Shown here one piece after another: positions 22,705 to 33,849 of a stretch of 64,000 bases of DNA (within the stretch, counting starts at the first letter, position 1; the number at the start of each line of letters is the position of its first letter). The notes under the pieces are model-generated. The model saw only the letters and a list, made by a program, of their open reading frames with translations. It had not been told where the DNA came from and did not search any database. The stretch is from Icerya purchasi. Taxonomy: Eukaryota; Arthropoda; Insecta; Hemiptera; Monophlebidae. Both the position numbers and the translations under genes were made by a program. Location: assembly GCA_039619475.1 (NCBI GenBank), contig CM077116.1, positions 167,417,363 to 167,481,362 of the forward strand, written 5' to 3'.

Positions 22705-25080
22705 CACAAAGAATATAAAAATAATAAATAAAAAAAAAACATGAAGAATACATTAATATTGGTATTTTCTAGCGAGATAAAAATAAAAGTAGGCATTTAT
22801 TTAAATATTTGGAAATTATATTTAAATTCGAGCGAGGAAATAGCGAATTTTATGCAGTCATCGAAAAAATGAAAAATATCTATATGCTTTTTTTAAATTC
22901 TTTAAAATGAGTTGTGGGTCTCACAGGGCAAGTATGCCCGTTGTGTGAGTGCCCGACACTTTTATTAACGTTTATTCTAAGTGTACAAAATTACAACTAG
23001 TCTTGCTTATCCCATAGACATCATAATATTAGTCAACTAAAGACTATATAAATTATAACATTCTATACATGCAAATACGTACACACTTCGTAAATACTCA
23101 TCTGTCCATCGATACACGAGGGCAGCTAAATATCTTCAAATCAAAAAACTTGATTTTATTTTAAAGATAAATGACAGGGAAGGAAACAAGAAAGGACAAG
23201 AACAAATAAAAAGAGAACAATAAAAGAAAATTATAAAATGATTCGAAACGTATTTCGGATTTTACTCTTTACACCATTCTTTCAACCATTTCCCTGTTTA
23301 CTTTTTGCACACACCAAGGTTTTTTTTGTTTACTATGTGATGGGGTATTTTACTAATTAGTTTAATTAAAACTGAATCATCAACCTATTCGTAGATTTAC
23401 GCCCCGAGGATAGATGTAATATACAGTCCGTATTATCCGGATCGATTTTTCAGGAAAGAAAATATAGATAAATAAAAAAAAAAGAGAAAGCCGAAGCGAT
23501 TTTATAAAATTCACAGCTATATGCAGTACGTATCTGAATATTTGTTTACATTCGCTGCAAATGAAAATGCTGTGGAATTTTTAAAACATAGTTTCACTAT
23601 GAGTTTGTGCCCGCAGATGCGAAACATTTGTCCGACGTTTATATTAAAAATTCACTGCCCTCAATATTTTTTTTTTTAAAAATCGTTTAAACATTTTTTA
23701 AGACGTTTTAAAATTTCAAAAATTTTAATCTTTTATAAAATGTGTAAAAATATGATTTTCCCCAAAACTGTTTTTTCTTTAGTTACACATTTCCCGTGTT
23801 TTTTCATGTAAATCCATACTGCTGGACAGACTGAGAACCAATCTTTTTTATCGATTAGGTTAAGGAGCATCTGAAAGGAGTTTTATATATATTAAAATTG
23901 ATAGAGTTAATTTTTTTTGTGTTGCTAACTACATTTTATTTAAAGTTGTATAAAATTAGAGTGCATTTGTAACCAAAACTAAAAAATTTCTCTGAATGTG
24001 AAATTTTAAAAATAAGTAGAAAAACACGGTTTTATTATAGTAAATCGAATTCAGATGAAGATGCAGATCACTGTAAATTTACGAATTAACTTCAAAGGCT
24101 GTTGCACCAAGGTTTAACAAATAGTGTTCACGATTTTATAAAAAAATGTTCCCACAAATTTTTGTTATACCATCTTTCTATTCACTAATGGTAATTTTTC
24201 ACAACAGTGGGGAAGAAGTCAACGGCAATTCACGAAACCGCGCTCCTATCTATCACCGTGCGCTTTATAAAAGGCTAGACTTTTAATTCAACTTAACCGG
24301 ATTCAATCAAATCTGTGTGAAAAAGGTTCGCACTCTAATCAATCCGAATAGTTTGATTGCTGGTCAATGTGTAACTCGTATGACTCATTTTTAAAATTTT
24401 TCCTTAGCGCCAAAATATACTATTTGAGAGCTTACCTTCGGTAATTATTTTATTTATTATGACCAGACGCCAGCCATTCTGGAATATTTTAATTTTTTTA
24501 GTTCAATGATGTTTAAGATTAATCAGCTTTATTTCTCAACAGGCGCTGAATAACTGCGAAAATTTTCTCAGAAAAAGTTAAATTGAAAAATACGTCTAGT
24601 CGATTCAAATTATATTACGCGTAACAACTGTTTGGGTGGCTTAAGTCAACGTTTGAAAGTGGTATCCATGGGCATCGCTAAAGGGCCCCTCCCCCCCCCA
24701 GAGCTTCAAAACTTTTTAATCAACCGGCAATGATGAGTATTCACAGGCGCGTAATTATGGGCAATTTGAAAGACTTTTACAATAAAGTACTGGAAAAATT
24801 TACCAGAAATCCACGAAAATTATGTTTTAATTAAGATTTTATTCTTGTTTAATACAGTTACTAATTTATTAAGTTATCTATTTTAGAGGCTTTGGTCACA
24901 AGACTAAATGACCTCGCACATATTAATTTATTTTACATTAATTTGTAGTTATAATTAGCAATTATTCAACTTACTAGTTAAGATTGTACTTATAAAAAAA
25001 AAAATAATAATAATAAGCCTTTACAAATTATAAATATTATTTTTTCTATAACTCATATCTTTTTTTTATCGTTTTGTCCC
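22705..25080. other. Intronic stretch, mostly unassigned
   Basis: The intron 1 region of gene 1. At about 22905-22960 a GC-bearing block (CACAGGGCAAGTATGCCC, GTGTGAGTGCCCGAC) resembles the 3' end of a LINE in reverse orientation. Nothing else is recognisable. C-runs occur near 24690. Confidence 0.4.
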
Positions 25081-25089
25081 CCTGGCTCA

Positions 25090-26822
25090 TCGGCTGGCGA
25101 CTCCCTCGGTGGTATCTATAGGAAAATCAACAATCGAACAGAATTCTTAAACACAACGAAAAATTACCAACCTTTCCAGCAAATAAAACCAGTAACTCCT
25201 CTTGAAGTTGCACAAAAGTTAGATAATAATATGAATCCCAAAAAGGCTCCTGGAATCGATGAAATTTCACCTGGAGCGCTTAGAGAATTACCACGTAAAG
25301 GAATTATCATGCTGACATATCTCTTTAATGCCTGTTTCAGAATGAGATACGTACCAAAATGTTTCAAAATCGCTCAAATCATCATGTTACCGAAACCTGG
25401 GAAACCAACAGAAGTAGTAACTTCGTATCGACCAATCTCTTTGTTACCTTCCATATCAAAATTATTTGAAAAACTACTCCTTAAGCGACTCAAGCCCTTA
25501 TTAAAGATACCAGATCATCAGTTTGGCTTCCGCAATCAGCACTCTACGATTGACCAAGTGCATCGTATAACTAAGCTAATTGAAACAGCCTTTGAAGAAA
25601 AAAAATACTGTCCGGCGGTTTTTCTAGACATATCGCAAGCTTTTGATCGAGTCTGGCACGAAGGGCTGATCTATAAAATGAGCAACCTGCTATCGGAAAA
25701 TATGTGCCAACTTCTTGAATCATATATCTCTGATAGATCCTTCAGAGTTTCTTATGAAGAAGCAAAGTCCAAATTTCATCCAATACAGGCTGGTGTTCCA
25801 CAGGGTAGTGTCTTAGGACCTTCTCTGTATTTATTGTATACAGCTGACATTCCAACAACAGCCAAGACGACTACTGCTACCTTTGCAGATGACACAGCCA
25901 TCTTGTCAGTTGGCAATTCCCCAGAATTGGCTACGACTAACTTGCAACATGCAGTAGAAAAAATTAGCAAATGGACATGTGATTGGAAGATCAAGATTAA
26001 TCAAGAAAAATCAGTGCATGTTATGTTTACGCTTCGTAAATCTAAGACCTGTCCTATATATCTTGATCGTCTTCCTATTCCGAGATCGGACTCTGCTAAA
26101 TACCTGGGTATGCATTTAGATTCCAGGCTGAATTGGAAGACGCATGTCAAAATGAAAAAGGAACAAACCATGCATAAATTAAGACAGATTTGTTGGCTGA
26201 TTGGGCGTTATTCTAAACTCAATCTGTCTAATAAGCGTTTGATTTATTGTCAAATCATCAGACCGATATGGATGTATGGTATTCAACTCTGGGGCTGTGC
26301 AAAGACATCCAATCGGTTGATTATTCAGCGCGCTCAAAATAAGTGTCTCCGAAACATCACTGGAGCTTTTTGGTATCAACGAAACGAAGAAATACATTCC
26401 GATTTAAATATTCCATGGATCGATGAAGTCATACGTTATATTGCAGAAGCGCACGAATACCGACTTCACAGTCACCCAAATCTAGAGGCTTTAGAACTGC
26501 TACTTTCCGATGATGACTTAAGGCGCCTTAAGCGCACAAAGCCTTATGAACTAGTCACCTAATTTATTCTGTAATATATTCGTATGTATGTATTTTGTGG
26601 ATATGGGCATATACTTGGTGTGCGTGCGTGTGAGTATTTATATGCGCGTATGATTATGTATATATCTGTATATTAGGAGTTATGTAATTGTACATAGTTT
26701 CTACTCTGCTCATGTTACAAATTAGTTAGATTAAGTTGTAACACTGTTTTAAAAGTAGTGCTAATTTATTTACTATAATAAGATTGTACTGAAATATACG
26801 TGTAAAAAAAAAAAAAAAAAAA
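25090..26822 (+). mobile_element. Jockey-like LINE, 5'-truncated
   Basis: A 5'-truncated element whose reading frame is open from about 25090 through 26562, followed by a 3' UTR and a poly(A) run at about 26804-26822. The 443-codon stretch after Met 25231 is described in the next entry. The endonuclease domain and ORF1 are absent, as expected from incomplete reverse transcription. Lack of any stop suggests a recent insertion in intron 1 of gene 1. Confidence 0.85.
25231..26562 (+). CDS. Reverse transcriptase ORF of the Jockey-like LINE
   Basis: A 443-residue uninterrupted RT ORF. Its order is NPKKAPGIDEISP (about 2-14), MLPKPGKPTEVVTSYRPISL (51-70), HQFGFRNQHSTIDQVH (97-112), AVFLDISQAFDRVWHEGL (129-146, first catalytic Asp), AGVPQGSVLGPSLYLLY (188-204), TFADDTAIL (217-225, the catalytic Asp pair), INQEKS (255-260), KYLGMHLD (290-297), then the thumb with YGIQLWG and IQRAQNKCLRNITGA. 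This matches the RT and C-terminal parts of Jockey-group ORF2. The Met at 25231 is only the first one in an open frame that extends upstream, not a native start. It acts in target-primed reverse transcription when linked to its endonuclease, which is missing here. Confidence 0.88.
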   Translation: MNPKKAPGIDEISPGALRELPRKGIIMLTYLFNACFRMRYVPKCFKIAQIIMLPKPGKPTEVVTSYRPISLLPSISKLFEKLLLKRLKPLLKIPDHQFGFRNQHSTIDQVHRITKLIETAFEEKKYCPAVFLDISQAFDRVWHEGLIYKMSNLLSENMCQLLESYISDRSFRVSYEEAKSKFHPIQAGVPQGSVLGPSLYLLYTADIPTTAKTTTATFADDTAILSVGNSPELATTNLQHAVEKISKWTCDWKIKINQEKSVHVMFTLRKSKTCPIYLDRLPIPRSDSAKYLGMHLDSRLNWKTHVKMKKEQTMHKLRQICWLIGRYSKLNLSNKRLIYCQIIRPIWMYGIQLWGCAKTSNRLIIQRAQNKCLRNITGAFWYQRNEEIHSDLNIPWIDEVIRYIAEAHEYRLHSHPNLEALELLLSDDDLRRLKRTKPYELVT

Positions 26823-27479
26823 ATATACACGGAGGAACATGTGAATAAACAATACGGCGTATAATTTAACCAAAAATTTTCTACTATTCAACTAAAAGTG
26901 GCTACGGAAAAATTAGTACTCGGACACTACTTAAATAAGTTAATTAAGGTAGATGCCTAACACGTATAAACTGTCATTAAAATTAACGCATTATCTTAAC
27001 CGTGAAATAAATAAATCTTCTACAGGCCACTTAAACTTATAAATTAAAACTGGCGACATAAACTGATGAAGAATTAACATAAAGTTAAATTCAAACTTAT
27101 ACCTACAATTTTCTTCCTACCCCAAGAAACATGCGTTTGAAGTAAAATGAATTAAAATTTATATTATGGCTTTATTTCATTACTTTTTGACCATTTGTAA
27201 TTCTAATCACGCCAGAGCTGTGCTTTTCGTGGTTTATTAGAGTAACGAAGCAAAATTGTACATTTTTTATAGGGAGAGGTTTATTTTTTCATTAATACAT
27301 TTTATATCAAATCGTATAAATAAGCAAAATTTTCATTTTTGGTTACTTGCGACAAAGCAGAAATTTACGCTCGTCATAGAATAGCCCATTTGTTTGTTGA
27401 AACTTAAAATAACTATTCTACATATTTAGGGTAAGAATAATTTTGTTGCAGCTCCTAAATATTAAATAGCCCTTAAAAG

Positions 27480-27710
27480 ATAACTGCGCGATATTGTTTC
27501 GTAGGTAAGTTATGTAAAGGTTCGTGTACCACCTTCCTGTCCTCGTTGTAGCGTCATCCCACTCACGGTTCACAATATACTGTCTCTTTGCCCACAATAA
27601 AAAAAAAATTCGTCCAGTCAACCTCGGGAAAAAATCATTACAAGAAATTTTAGCAAATGATGTTTTCATGGTAGAAACTAATAATTTTTCTAAAAAAAAT
27701 AAATATTTTT
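27480..27710 (+). mobile_element. LINE C-terminal fragment
   Basis: A plus-strand fragment reading PPSCPRCSVIPLTVHNIL then SLCPQ, the zinc-knuckle end of I-group LINE ORF2. In a shifted frame KSLQEILANDVF follows, a common terminal block. Frameshifted and dead. Confidence 0.5.
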
Positions 27711-28095
27711 AATATTATTTAAGGCACATAAGAATACATGCGGGTGTTTTTGGCAAACGAAAGGAAATAGTTAATAACTATCGATTGCTTTCCGTAACAT
27801 TAACTTATTTTGTGAACTTTTAAGTATAACTCAAAACTGATCGTAGAGTGTACGATACGATTAAATCTGACAGGTATAATGCGGTTCGCAAAAATAATGG
27901 TACGAGTGAAAATTGTTAATTTTTTAACGCGTGTGATTTCTAAACTTTTTTAAATGTTACTTATATTCACATATAATTTGAAGAATTTAAATAATTTGAA
28001 TTAATTAAATAAAACAGTATTTCCGTAAATTTTCTACTTTATAAAATTACTGTATAAATTACGCATGAAAAAAATATAAAAGGATATATAAAAAA

Positions 28096-28821
28096 CGGTA
28101 AAATAAATTTTTAACACTTCATTAAATAATTAAATGTATAATTTGTATATCCTCGATGCGTTTCGAAGCGAACACTTCATGTTCACGGGAGTAATTATAA
28201 ATATAAATAATGAAGACGATAAGTGTATATAAAAATTAACCGGAAAAGGTCGATATTAAAAGTCAATTATTGAATAAATATAAAATGCATAAAATTTAAA
28301 AATGATATATAAAAATATATAAAAAAAATATATATAAAAAATGACTAATAAAATTTAACAAGGAAAATGGTAACAATTTAAATATAGTTAATTTCCTTAT
28401 GTACACATTAGGTACTACTATACAACGACCATTTTACATCATTTTTCATATTTATAATTTATTTATGTTTGACATTTTTATTTTTGAAATTTTTCAACTT
28501 TATAAAACTTCATTTTTCATTTAAATTGTTACCATTTTCCTTGTTAAATTTTATTAGTCATTTTTTATATATGTACGAGTATATATATATATTTTTTTTA
28601 TATTTTTATATTTCATTTTTAAATTTTATACATTTTGTATTTATTCAATAATTGACTTTTAATATCGACCTTTTCCGGTTAATTTTAAATGTAGTTATCG
28701 TCTTCATTATTTATATTTATAATTACTCCCGTGAACATGAAATGTTTGCTTCGAAACGCGTCGGGTATATACAAATTATACATTTAATTGTTTAATGAAG
28801 TGTTAAAAATTTATTTTACCG
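28096..28821. mobile_element. 726-bp foldback (inverted-repeat) element
   Basis: Two arms of about 290 bases (28096-28383 and 28520-28821) are imperfect reverse complements around a 136-base centre. The outer ends are CGGTAAAATAAATTTTTAAC and its complement. Within the arms, GAACATGAAGTGTTCGCTTCG-type and CCGGAAAAGGTCGATATTAA-type blocks recur in both orientations. Some arm positions differ by small indels. No ORF with motifs is present. This looks like a foldback MITE. I could not fix a target-site duplication. Confidence 0.8.
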
Positions 28822-28954
28822 CAAATATACTTAACAATGTGTCTAAATAATAAATACAGTGATATATAAAAAAAGTTATAAAATTTATTATCTTTCAGAA
28901 ATTTCACTGTTTTCAACGGTGCGATCAATGATGATGTCATATATAGTTTTTCAA

Positions 28955-28982
28955 ATTTGATATATATATATATATATATATA
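28955..28982. repeat. (TA)n microsatellite
   Basis: A TA run next to a GC-rich segment that contains a perfect 8-bp hairpin at 29004-29022 (CAAGGGGC, loop TGG, GCCCCTTG). Confidence 0.85.
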
Positions 28983-29082
28983 AACTCGGCCATTTTGGCC
29001 TCGCAAGGGGCTGGGCCCCTTGACCCCTCTTGCTTTCATTTCTGTCTCTTTCTCTTCTATACTTTGTATAAAATGATCAAAA

Positions 29083-29411
29083 CTTACAACGTAATTCTTA
29101 CTGGCATCAACACAAAAAAAAAAATAACATAACCACAAAAATCCTATTCTAACATTTAACTTCCGTTACATAAAATTAAGACATTATTTCGTTACATTTT
29201 TCGTTACATATTTTATTACATAAAATTGTGACATTTTTTAAATAACAATAACAAAAATCCTACATAATATAACAAACGTTACATAAAATTGGGACATTTT
29301 TCTGGGACATTTTTTTGGGACATTTTTTTGGGACATTTTTTGGGACATTTAGCGTTACATAAAATTGGGACATTTTTTCGAATGGGGGGTAGCCTAAGAA
29401 TTACGTTGTAA
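29083..29411. repeat. Small element bounded by 17-bp inverted repeats, with GGGACATTTTTT tandem array
   Basis: TTACAACGTAATTCTTA at the left is repeated inverted at the right (TAAGAATTACGTTGTAA). Between them, several spaced copies of a motif with TTACATAAAATTGGGACATT are followed by five consecutive GGGACATTTTTT-like units (about 29291-29350). No coding motif is visible. The layout fits a small non-autonomous DNA element with an internal tandem array. Confidence 0.5.
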
Positions 29412-29885
29412 TTAATATATATACATATTTACATATATATGAACGCGTGCATGTTTGGAACACCCGAAAATTTGATTCCCACATATCAAAATTTATTTGT
29501 AATCAAATTTTCTGTGTGTTTCATTTTGTAGCAAGAACCATTTTTCATATACGCCTGTAGTCGGAAAAACGAATAGTACACTTTTAAGGTAACACTAATT
29601 ATTATCTTATAATTATTCTTTATATTATTCAATCAAAAGCTGAATAGTAAGGATTTCTCAAAAGATTCCTTTAAGAAACTAAACTGACACGTCAGCTAAT
29701 TGATTTTCTTCGATCATAATGACGCAAACCTGCTTGCTTTTATTTGGTTTGATCATTGTAATTGTATTACCGAGTATTTTCTTTGATCCGAATTAGTATT
29801 GAACGGTGTACGAATAACATCATTTTAAATACGATTAATACTTAAAGCCGATATTGAAAAAATTATTTACCGCTATTGTTGTCTG

Positions 29886-29910
29886 CATGTGTGTGTGTGT
29901 GTGTGTGTAT
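29886..29910. repeat. (TG)n microsatellite
   Basis: A dinucleotide GT/TG run about 100 bases 3' (in gene sense) of exon 1 of legumain-like gene 1. Confidence 0.9.
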
Positions 29911-30011
29911 TAATTTCCAGAAATATTCGCAATATTAAAACACGCTATCATCCTAATGTCAATGATCATTTTAAAAACTTAAATCTAATTGAAGATTGAA
30001 ATTTATTTTAC

Positions 30012-30143
30012 TTGATGTCGGTAATTTAAAAATCCTTTTGAACCAGCCACTAGTAAAGCCCAACTTTCGCATTCGCAATGTTTGAATAAAATAGTACACA
30101 GTAACGAAATAGTCAGTTCGGTGACCACTCTCGACGAGCTTAT
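30012..30143 (-). CDS. Legumain-like gene 1, exon 1 (first detected, signal-like segment plus NYRHQ)
   Basis: An exon of 132 bases, acceptor CATTTTGCAG and donor GTAAAA. Residues 10-22 are a hydrophobic run (LTISLLCTILFKH) suggesting a secretion signal. Residues 29-44 read WALLVAGSKGFLNYRHQ-like, matching legumain WVVIVAGSNGWYNYRHQ. In the human enzyme the Asn of this motif and the Arg-His pair build the active site and S1 pocket, and all three are kept. No in-frame Met lies in the exon and the frame closes upstream, so the start codon must be in a further 5' exon that I could not identify. Confidence 0.9.
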
Positions 30144-30469
30144 CTGCAAAATGCAAAAAAAAACAGAATATATCCGAAAGCGAAATGGTAGAGTAAAAGA
30201 AGATTTTCAAAGTAATCGCTGATGTTAAAAGTTTTACGACGAAAATATCGTTGTAAAAATTCTAACGCTGCGACTTACCGATGATAATTGACTTTTCAAT
30301 AGAGGAAAAGATTAGCTGAGCTGGCGGGAAGAATTAATTCTAATGAGGATTCCCTCTATGGATAAACATGTTGAATGACCTTTTTGATATAATTAGCGAA
30401 TAATTTTCAGTTAGAAAAATAAATAAGCAAATAAAATAATTTCTATTTAAAGGAAGAAACTATTGTTTT

Positions 30470-30896
30470 CAAGGCCGTGTCCACGGGGGGGTAGGGGTTA
30501 ACCCCCCCCATGAGAACTGAAATAGTTATTATAAATACACAAAAATCTGAAAAAAATCACAAATTTAAAATAAATATTGATGATTTTTTAGGGTGTTCTT
30601 ACCTACCTTTAAAAGAAAAATAAAAAATATGCTCCATATTTTTAGGTACTTCATTAATATTTTATGCAAAAAATTTTTTATTACGAGTATAATTAATAAC
30701 GTATGTATAATTTTTATTAATGTTTATATACGGGGGGTAATTCATTTATGTAAATGATTAATATGTAAATCAAAATGATGGAAATCATTAATAGTACGAA
30801 TGTTAGTGAAAAATGTATTGTTATTTATAAAATAAATATGCGAAAAAAAATTTCACCCCCCCCCCCCCCCCTTCCAAAATTTTGGGCACGGGCTTG
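30470..30896. mobile_element. hAT-type MITE, copy 1
   Basis: A 427-bp element with terminal inverted repeats CAAGGCCGTGTCC at the left and GGGCACGGGCTTG at the right. It is flanked by an exact 8-bp duplication (ATTGTTTT at 30462-30469 and 30897-30904). Eight-base duplications are typical of hAT transposition. It has a C-rich run near the right end and G/C-runs near the left end. No ORF. It lies just upstream of exon 1 of gene 1. Confidence 0.85.
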
Positions 30897-30904
30897 ATTG
30901 TTTT

Positions 30905-33840
30905 GCATAAATATTGAAATTTAAATGAAAAATCGCCAAAAAATTAAATAATTACATCAACACCGTTGCATAGATTATATATATTTCATTTAAAATTATC
31001 GAAAATTTATTCAAAATAATTAAAGGTTAGTGAAAGAATCGAATAATGCGCTCATTTTCGTATTTCTCTAGGATGTTACAATTGCAGGATAAATTTAAAT
31101 CGTAATGGATTATAAAACTACAAATATTCTTTAATGACTTTCCGATTTTGTTAAACAAATAAAATTTATTTGAAAATTAATTTTTCCCTTTTTTAAGTAA
31201 TTAAATATTTCATTACGTAATTGAAACTGCGTAAAATCTGAACAATGTGAAGCGGATGACCTCGTGAAATTTTTTATTTTTGCTCAATTTTATAAAACGT
31301 TTAAAAACAAAAGTATCGAATATCGGTGTATATGGAATTTTTAGTTCTAGCGTTGCAAAATTTATGTTACACTTAAAACACGAATAAAATGATTTAGAAG
31401 ATGAATTTTCTACTTTTTTCAATTACGCGATTAGAAAATCAGTACAAGTAGCGGATTAAAGGATGAAAAATACAAAATATTCTCTTCCGAAGTTAATTGC
31501 TCACAATTATTGGTTCACTGTTTCAATCGTAGTCTCCTTTCTTCATTTCGTTATCGATTTTCACTTACAAACTTTCCTTATTGTCTTCTGCATCCTCCCA
31601 GTGATAATTAGAAATGTAATTCTGATCACATCCTTTTCGCAAGTTCCGCTTTGTCATCTGAGCGTTTCATTCTTTACTCGTAATTTCTTAAACTTAATAT
31701 TCCTGTTCCTTATAGCGGTGCATTTATTCTTTCACTTTTATCTCCTTCTTTCGTTCCTCCTCTTGGTTTATCAAATGCGGAGGAGGGGACTTAGCAGAAG
31801 AAATACGAAATAAGAAAAATCGCGAAGGAAGAGATGCTGATCTTGAGCAGTAGTTAATAAATCTCCAATTAGGAAAAAGGTCTCTGGTCAAGATCGAGTT
31901 CGTTAAGTTGGCGTCCAGTCGTAGAAAGTACCGGCCGTTTCTTTTGTCATCGGAACGAAATAAATTAAATAACCGAGAAAAGTACAATCTAGCAAGGTGT
32001 TCAAATCGCCGATTAATAAACGAAAATTCTTATGATATTAATTTTGAATATCGCGTCTCCCGTCCGCGCTCGCCGAGAATCCAGGACGGAATTCCCCACG
32101 TTCGCCTACCTATCATCGAGGACTAACGGAAAAACCCGCAGTCGCAGCAGTGTAACGTACAACTTATTTTGATTAATCGATTATTTTGTATGCGTATTTG
32201 TATTTATAAAAAAAAAAAAAAAAAAATTAATTGTGTTTTTAGCGGTCAACAATCCCGGAAAGATGGATGTAGGTTTCATCGATATACTTTAAAACGAATC
32301 CCGTCCAAATTAATACTACTACTACTACTAATAAATAAATTTCAAATCTAAATACACGAGTTCGTTAGGATCTCGGGGTTGCCATCCGTAGGGTCTTTAA
32401 AGGAATCTATCCGCACCATTACAAAATTTACACACGGCAGCGAGGATTAAGGAGAAAAAAGAGAATTGGAAAAGAACCTTCTTGTCCCTCCACAAGTGCA
32501 TAGTGTTCATTATACTCACACTGACTTCAGGTATCATATTTTGAGGCTGTAATATGGAATAAAAATAATACACAGAAAATTCCATAATGGAAGCATGAAC
32601 GAAGAAAAAACAGATTATACAGGAAACTGATAAATTGGGGTAAAAATATTGAACATACATTCCAAGAACTGACGAGAAACTATGTAAAAATCAGAACGTT
32701 TGCTACGAAAGACTAAAGCAATCAGAACTTACTCTGACTAGGCTTCAGCTCGGTATCAAGCTGTAGAAGTGGCTAGGTAATCTAGCTGAAAACGGAAGCT
32801 TTCCTATAACGCTCGCACATACACACGTCTTACATCTTCCGTCCGATCTTGCAGTACATACTGTAATAAAATATTAATTTATGATATCGTTGTGTAATAT
32901 ACAGTGAACGGCAACCGCGACAAATTACATCACTTCCTTACAATATTTCCTGTTAGAAAAAACATCACGTTTAAAACTATGCACTAGTACAGTTCCTAAC
33001 CGAACAATGATATTTACTGCTAACCAAACAAGCATAATAAAAAAAAAAAAAAACGTAGAAACATCCATCTCCGATTAATGATTTTTACCACTTCCTGCAT
33101 CTTTTTTATTACTAAATATTGAAGTGAAACTGTTGATAGTGTAGAAAGTGATAAAGCCCCTACTGACACCCAATTAACAAATAACACAAACTGACAAGTA
33201 ACGACAGAGTTATGGTTGGCCTTGAATACAAGCCCCCCAAAAAATAAAGATAGGGGTTTTTACAATAGATACCCTAAGTTATCGTGAATTATGAATTATA
33301 ATTGCCGTAAACTGCGATAAAGAAATTGATTTGGTACAAATTCACATTTTTATTACATATTAACAGGATCTTCTTTGTTAACAACATATACAATTTTAAA
33401 AAAATTTTGAGCGCATTAGAAAAAAAACATTCATGAGGGGTGTAGTAGTAGAAAAAAATTTCAAAAAATAGTCTACACCTTTTTTAACACTCCTGCATGA
33501 GTAATTGGCAAATAATTTATTAAGGTTTTTTTTTGTTTTCAAACGTTGATTTCGGATATTGGCGAAAACAATACTCGTCATCAATTCAGCCGAATTAAGA
33601 AAAGTTCGCATTTATTGTTTCATGGTATACAGTTCGTAAGAAAATGCTGCTCTGAAAAACTAAAAGCAAATTTCCAAGTCCAAACTTTACATTTTTTTAA
33701 AGTTTATTTTCTATTCCTGGCTATTGGTCACCTTCAAATTATATCAAAGACTTAGAACAACAAAAAGATTCCCATCCACTGACAGTGAATCCAAAAATAC
33801 CCTGACCAACTTAAATTAATTAACCAAGTCGAACAGTTTT
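30905..33840. other. Region upstream of legumain gene 1, mostly unassigned
   Basis: Probable location of the missing 5' exon of gene 1. The more GC-rich part at 32040-32160 and the block 32733-32861 (minus strand: acceptor-like TTTTATTACAG, donor-like AGAGTAAGTTC) are candidates for 5' untranslated or leader exons. Neither gives a convincing start codon. Open frames at 31463-31813 and 32397-32660 carry no recognisable motif. Short (TAC)n near 32320. Confidence 0.35.
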
Positions 33841-33849
33841 TCTTCTTCA

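Larger units (their letters stand above)
1584..30143 (-). other. Legumain-like gene 1 (span of detected exons, 3' end outside window)
   Basis: This is the span of eight exons on the minus strand that together read as a C13 asparaginyl endopeptidase, normally a secreted or lysosomal cysteine protease that cuts after Asn or Asp. The order along the gene is secretion-signal-like segment, NYRHQ strand, NGIP/VMM strand, PNGKDVY strand, linker, SDHGGPG with catalytic His, EAC with catalytic Cys, TYLGD strand, then the start of the C-terminal region. Intron phases are compatible at every join (0, 2, 0, 2, 0, 1, 0), giving 308 codons without a stop or frameshift. Introns reach about 7 kb and are filled with transposons. 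The start codon and the last exons were not located. I infer an expressed gene rather than a pseudogene because all eight exons are clean. Confidence 0.85.

Noticed and set aside
29971..30210. 79-codon minus-strand open frame
   Set aside because: It is a shadow frame over legumain exon 1. The real coding frame there is another one, fixed by the splice borders and the NYRHQ motif.
31463..31813. 116-codon plus-strand open frame with many hydrophobic residues (membrane-protein-like)
   Set aside because: Composition follows T-rich DNA. No family motif, no splice or poly(A) context, and length is within chance for such DNA.
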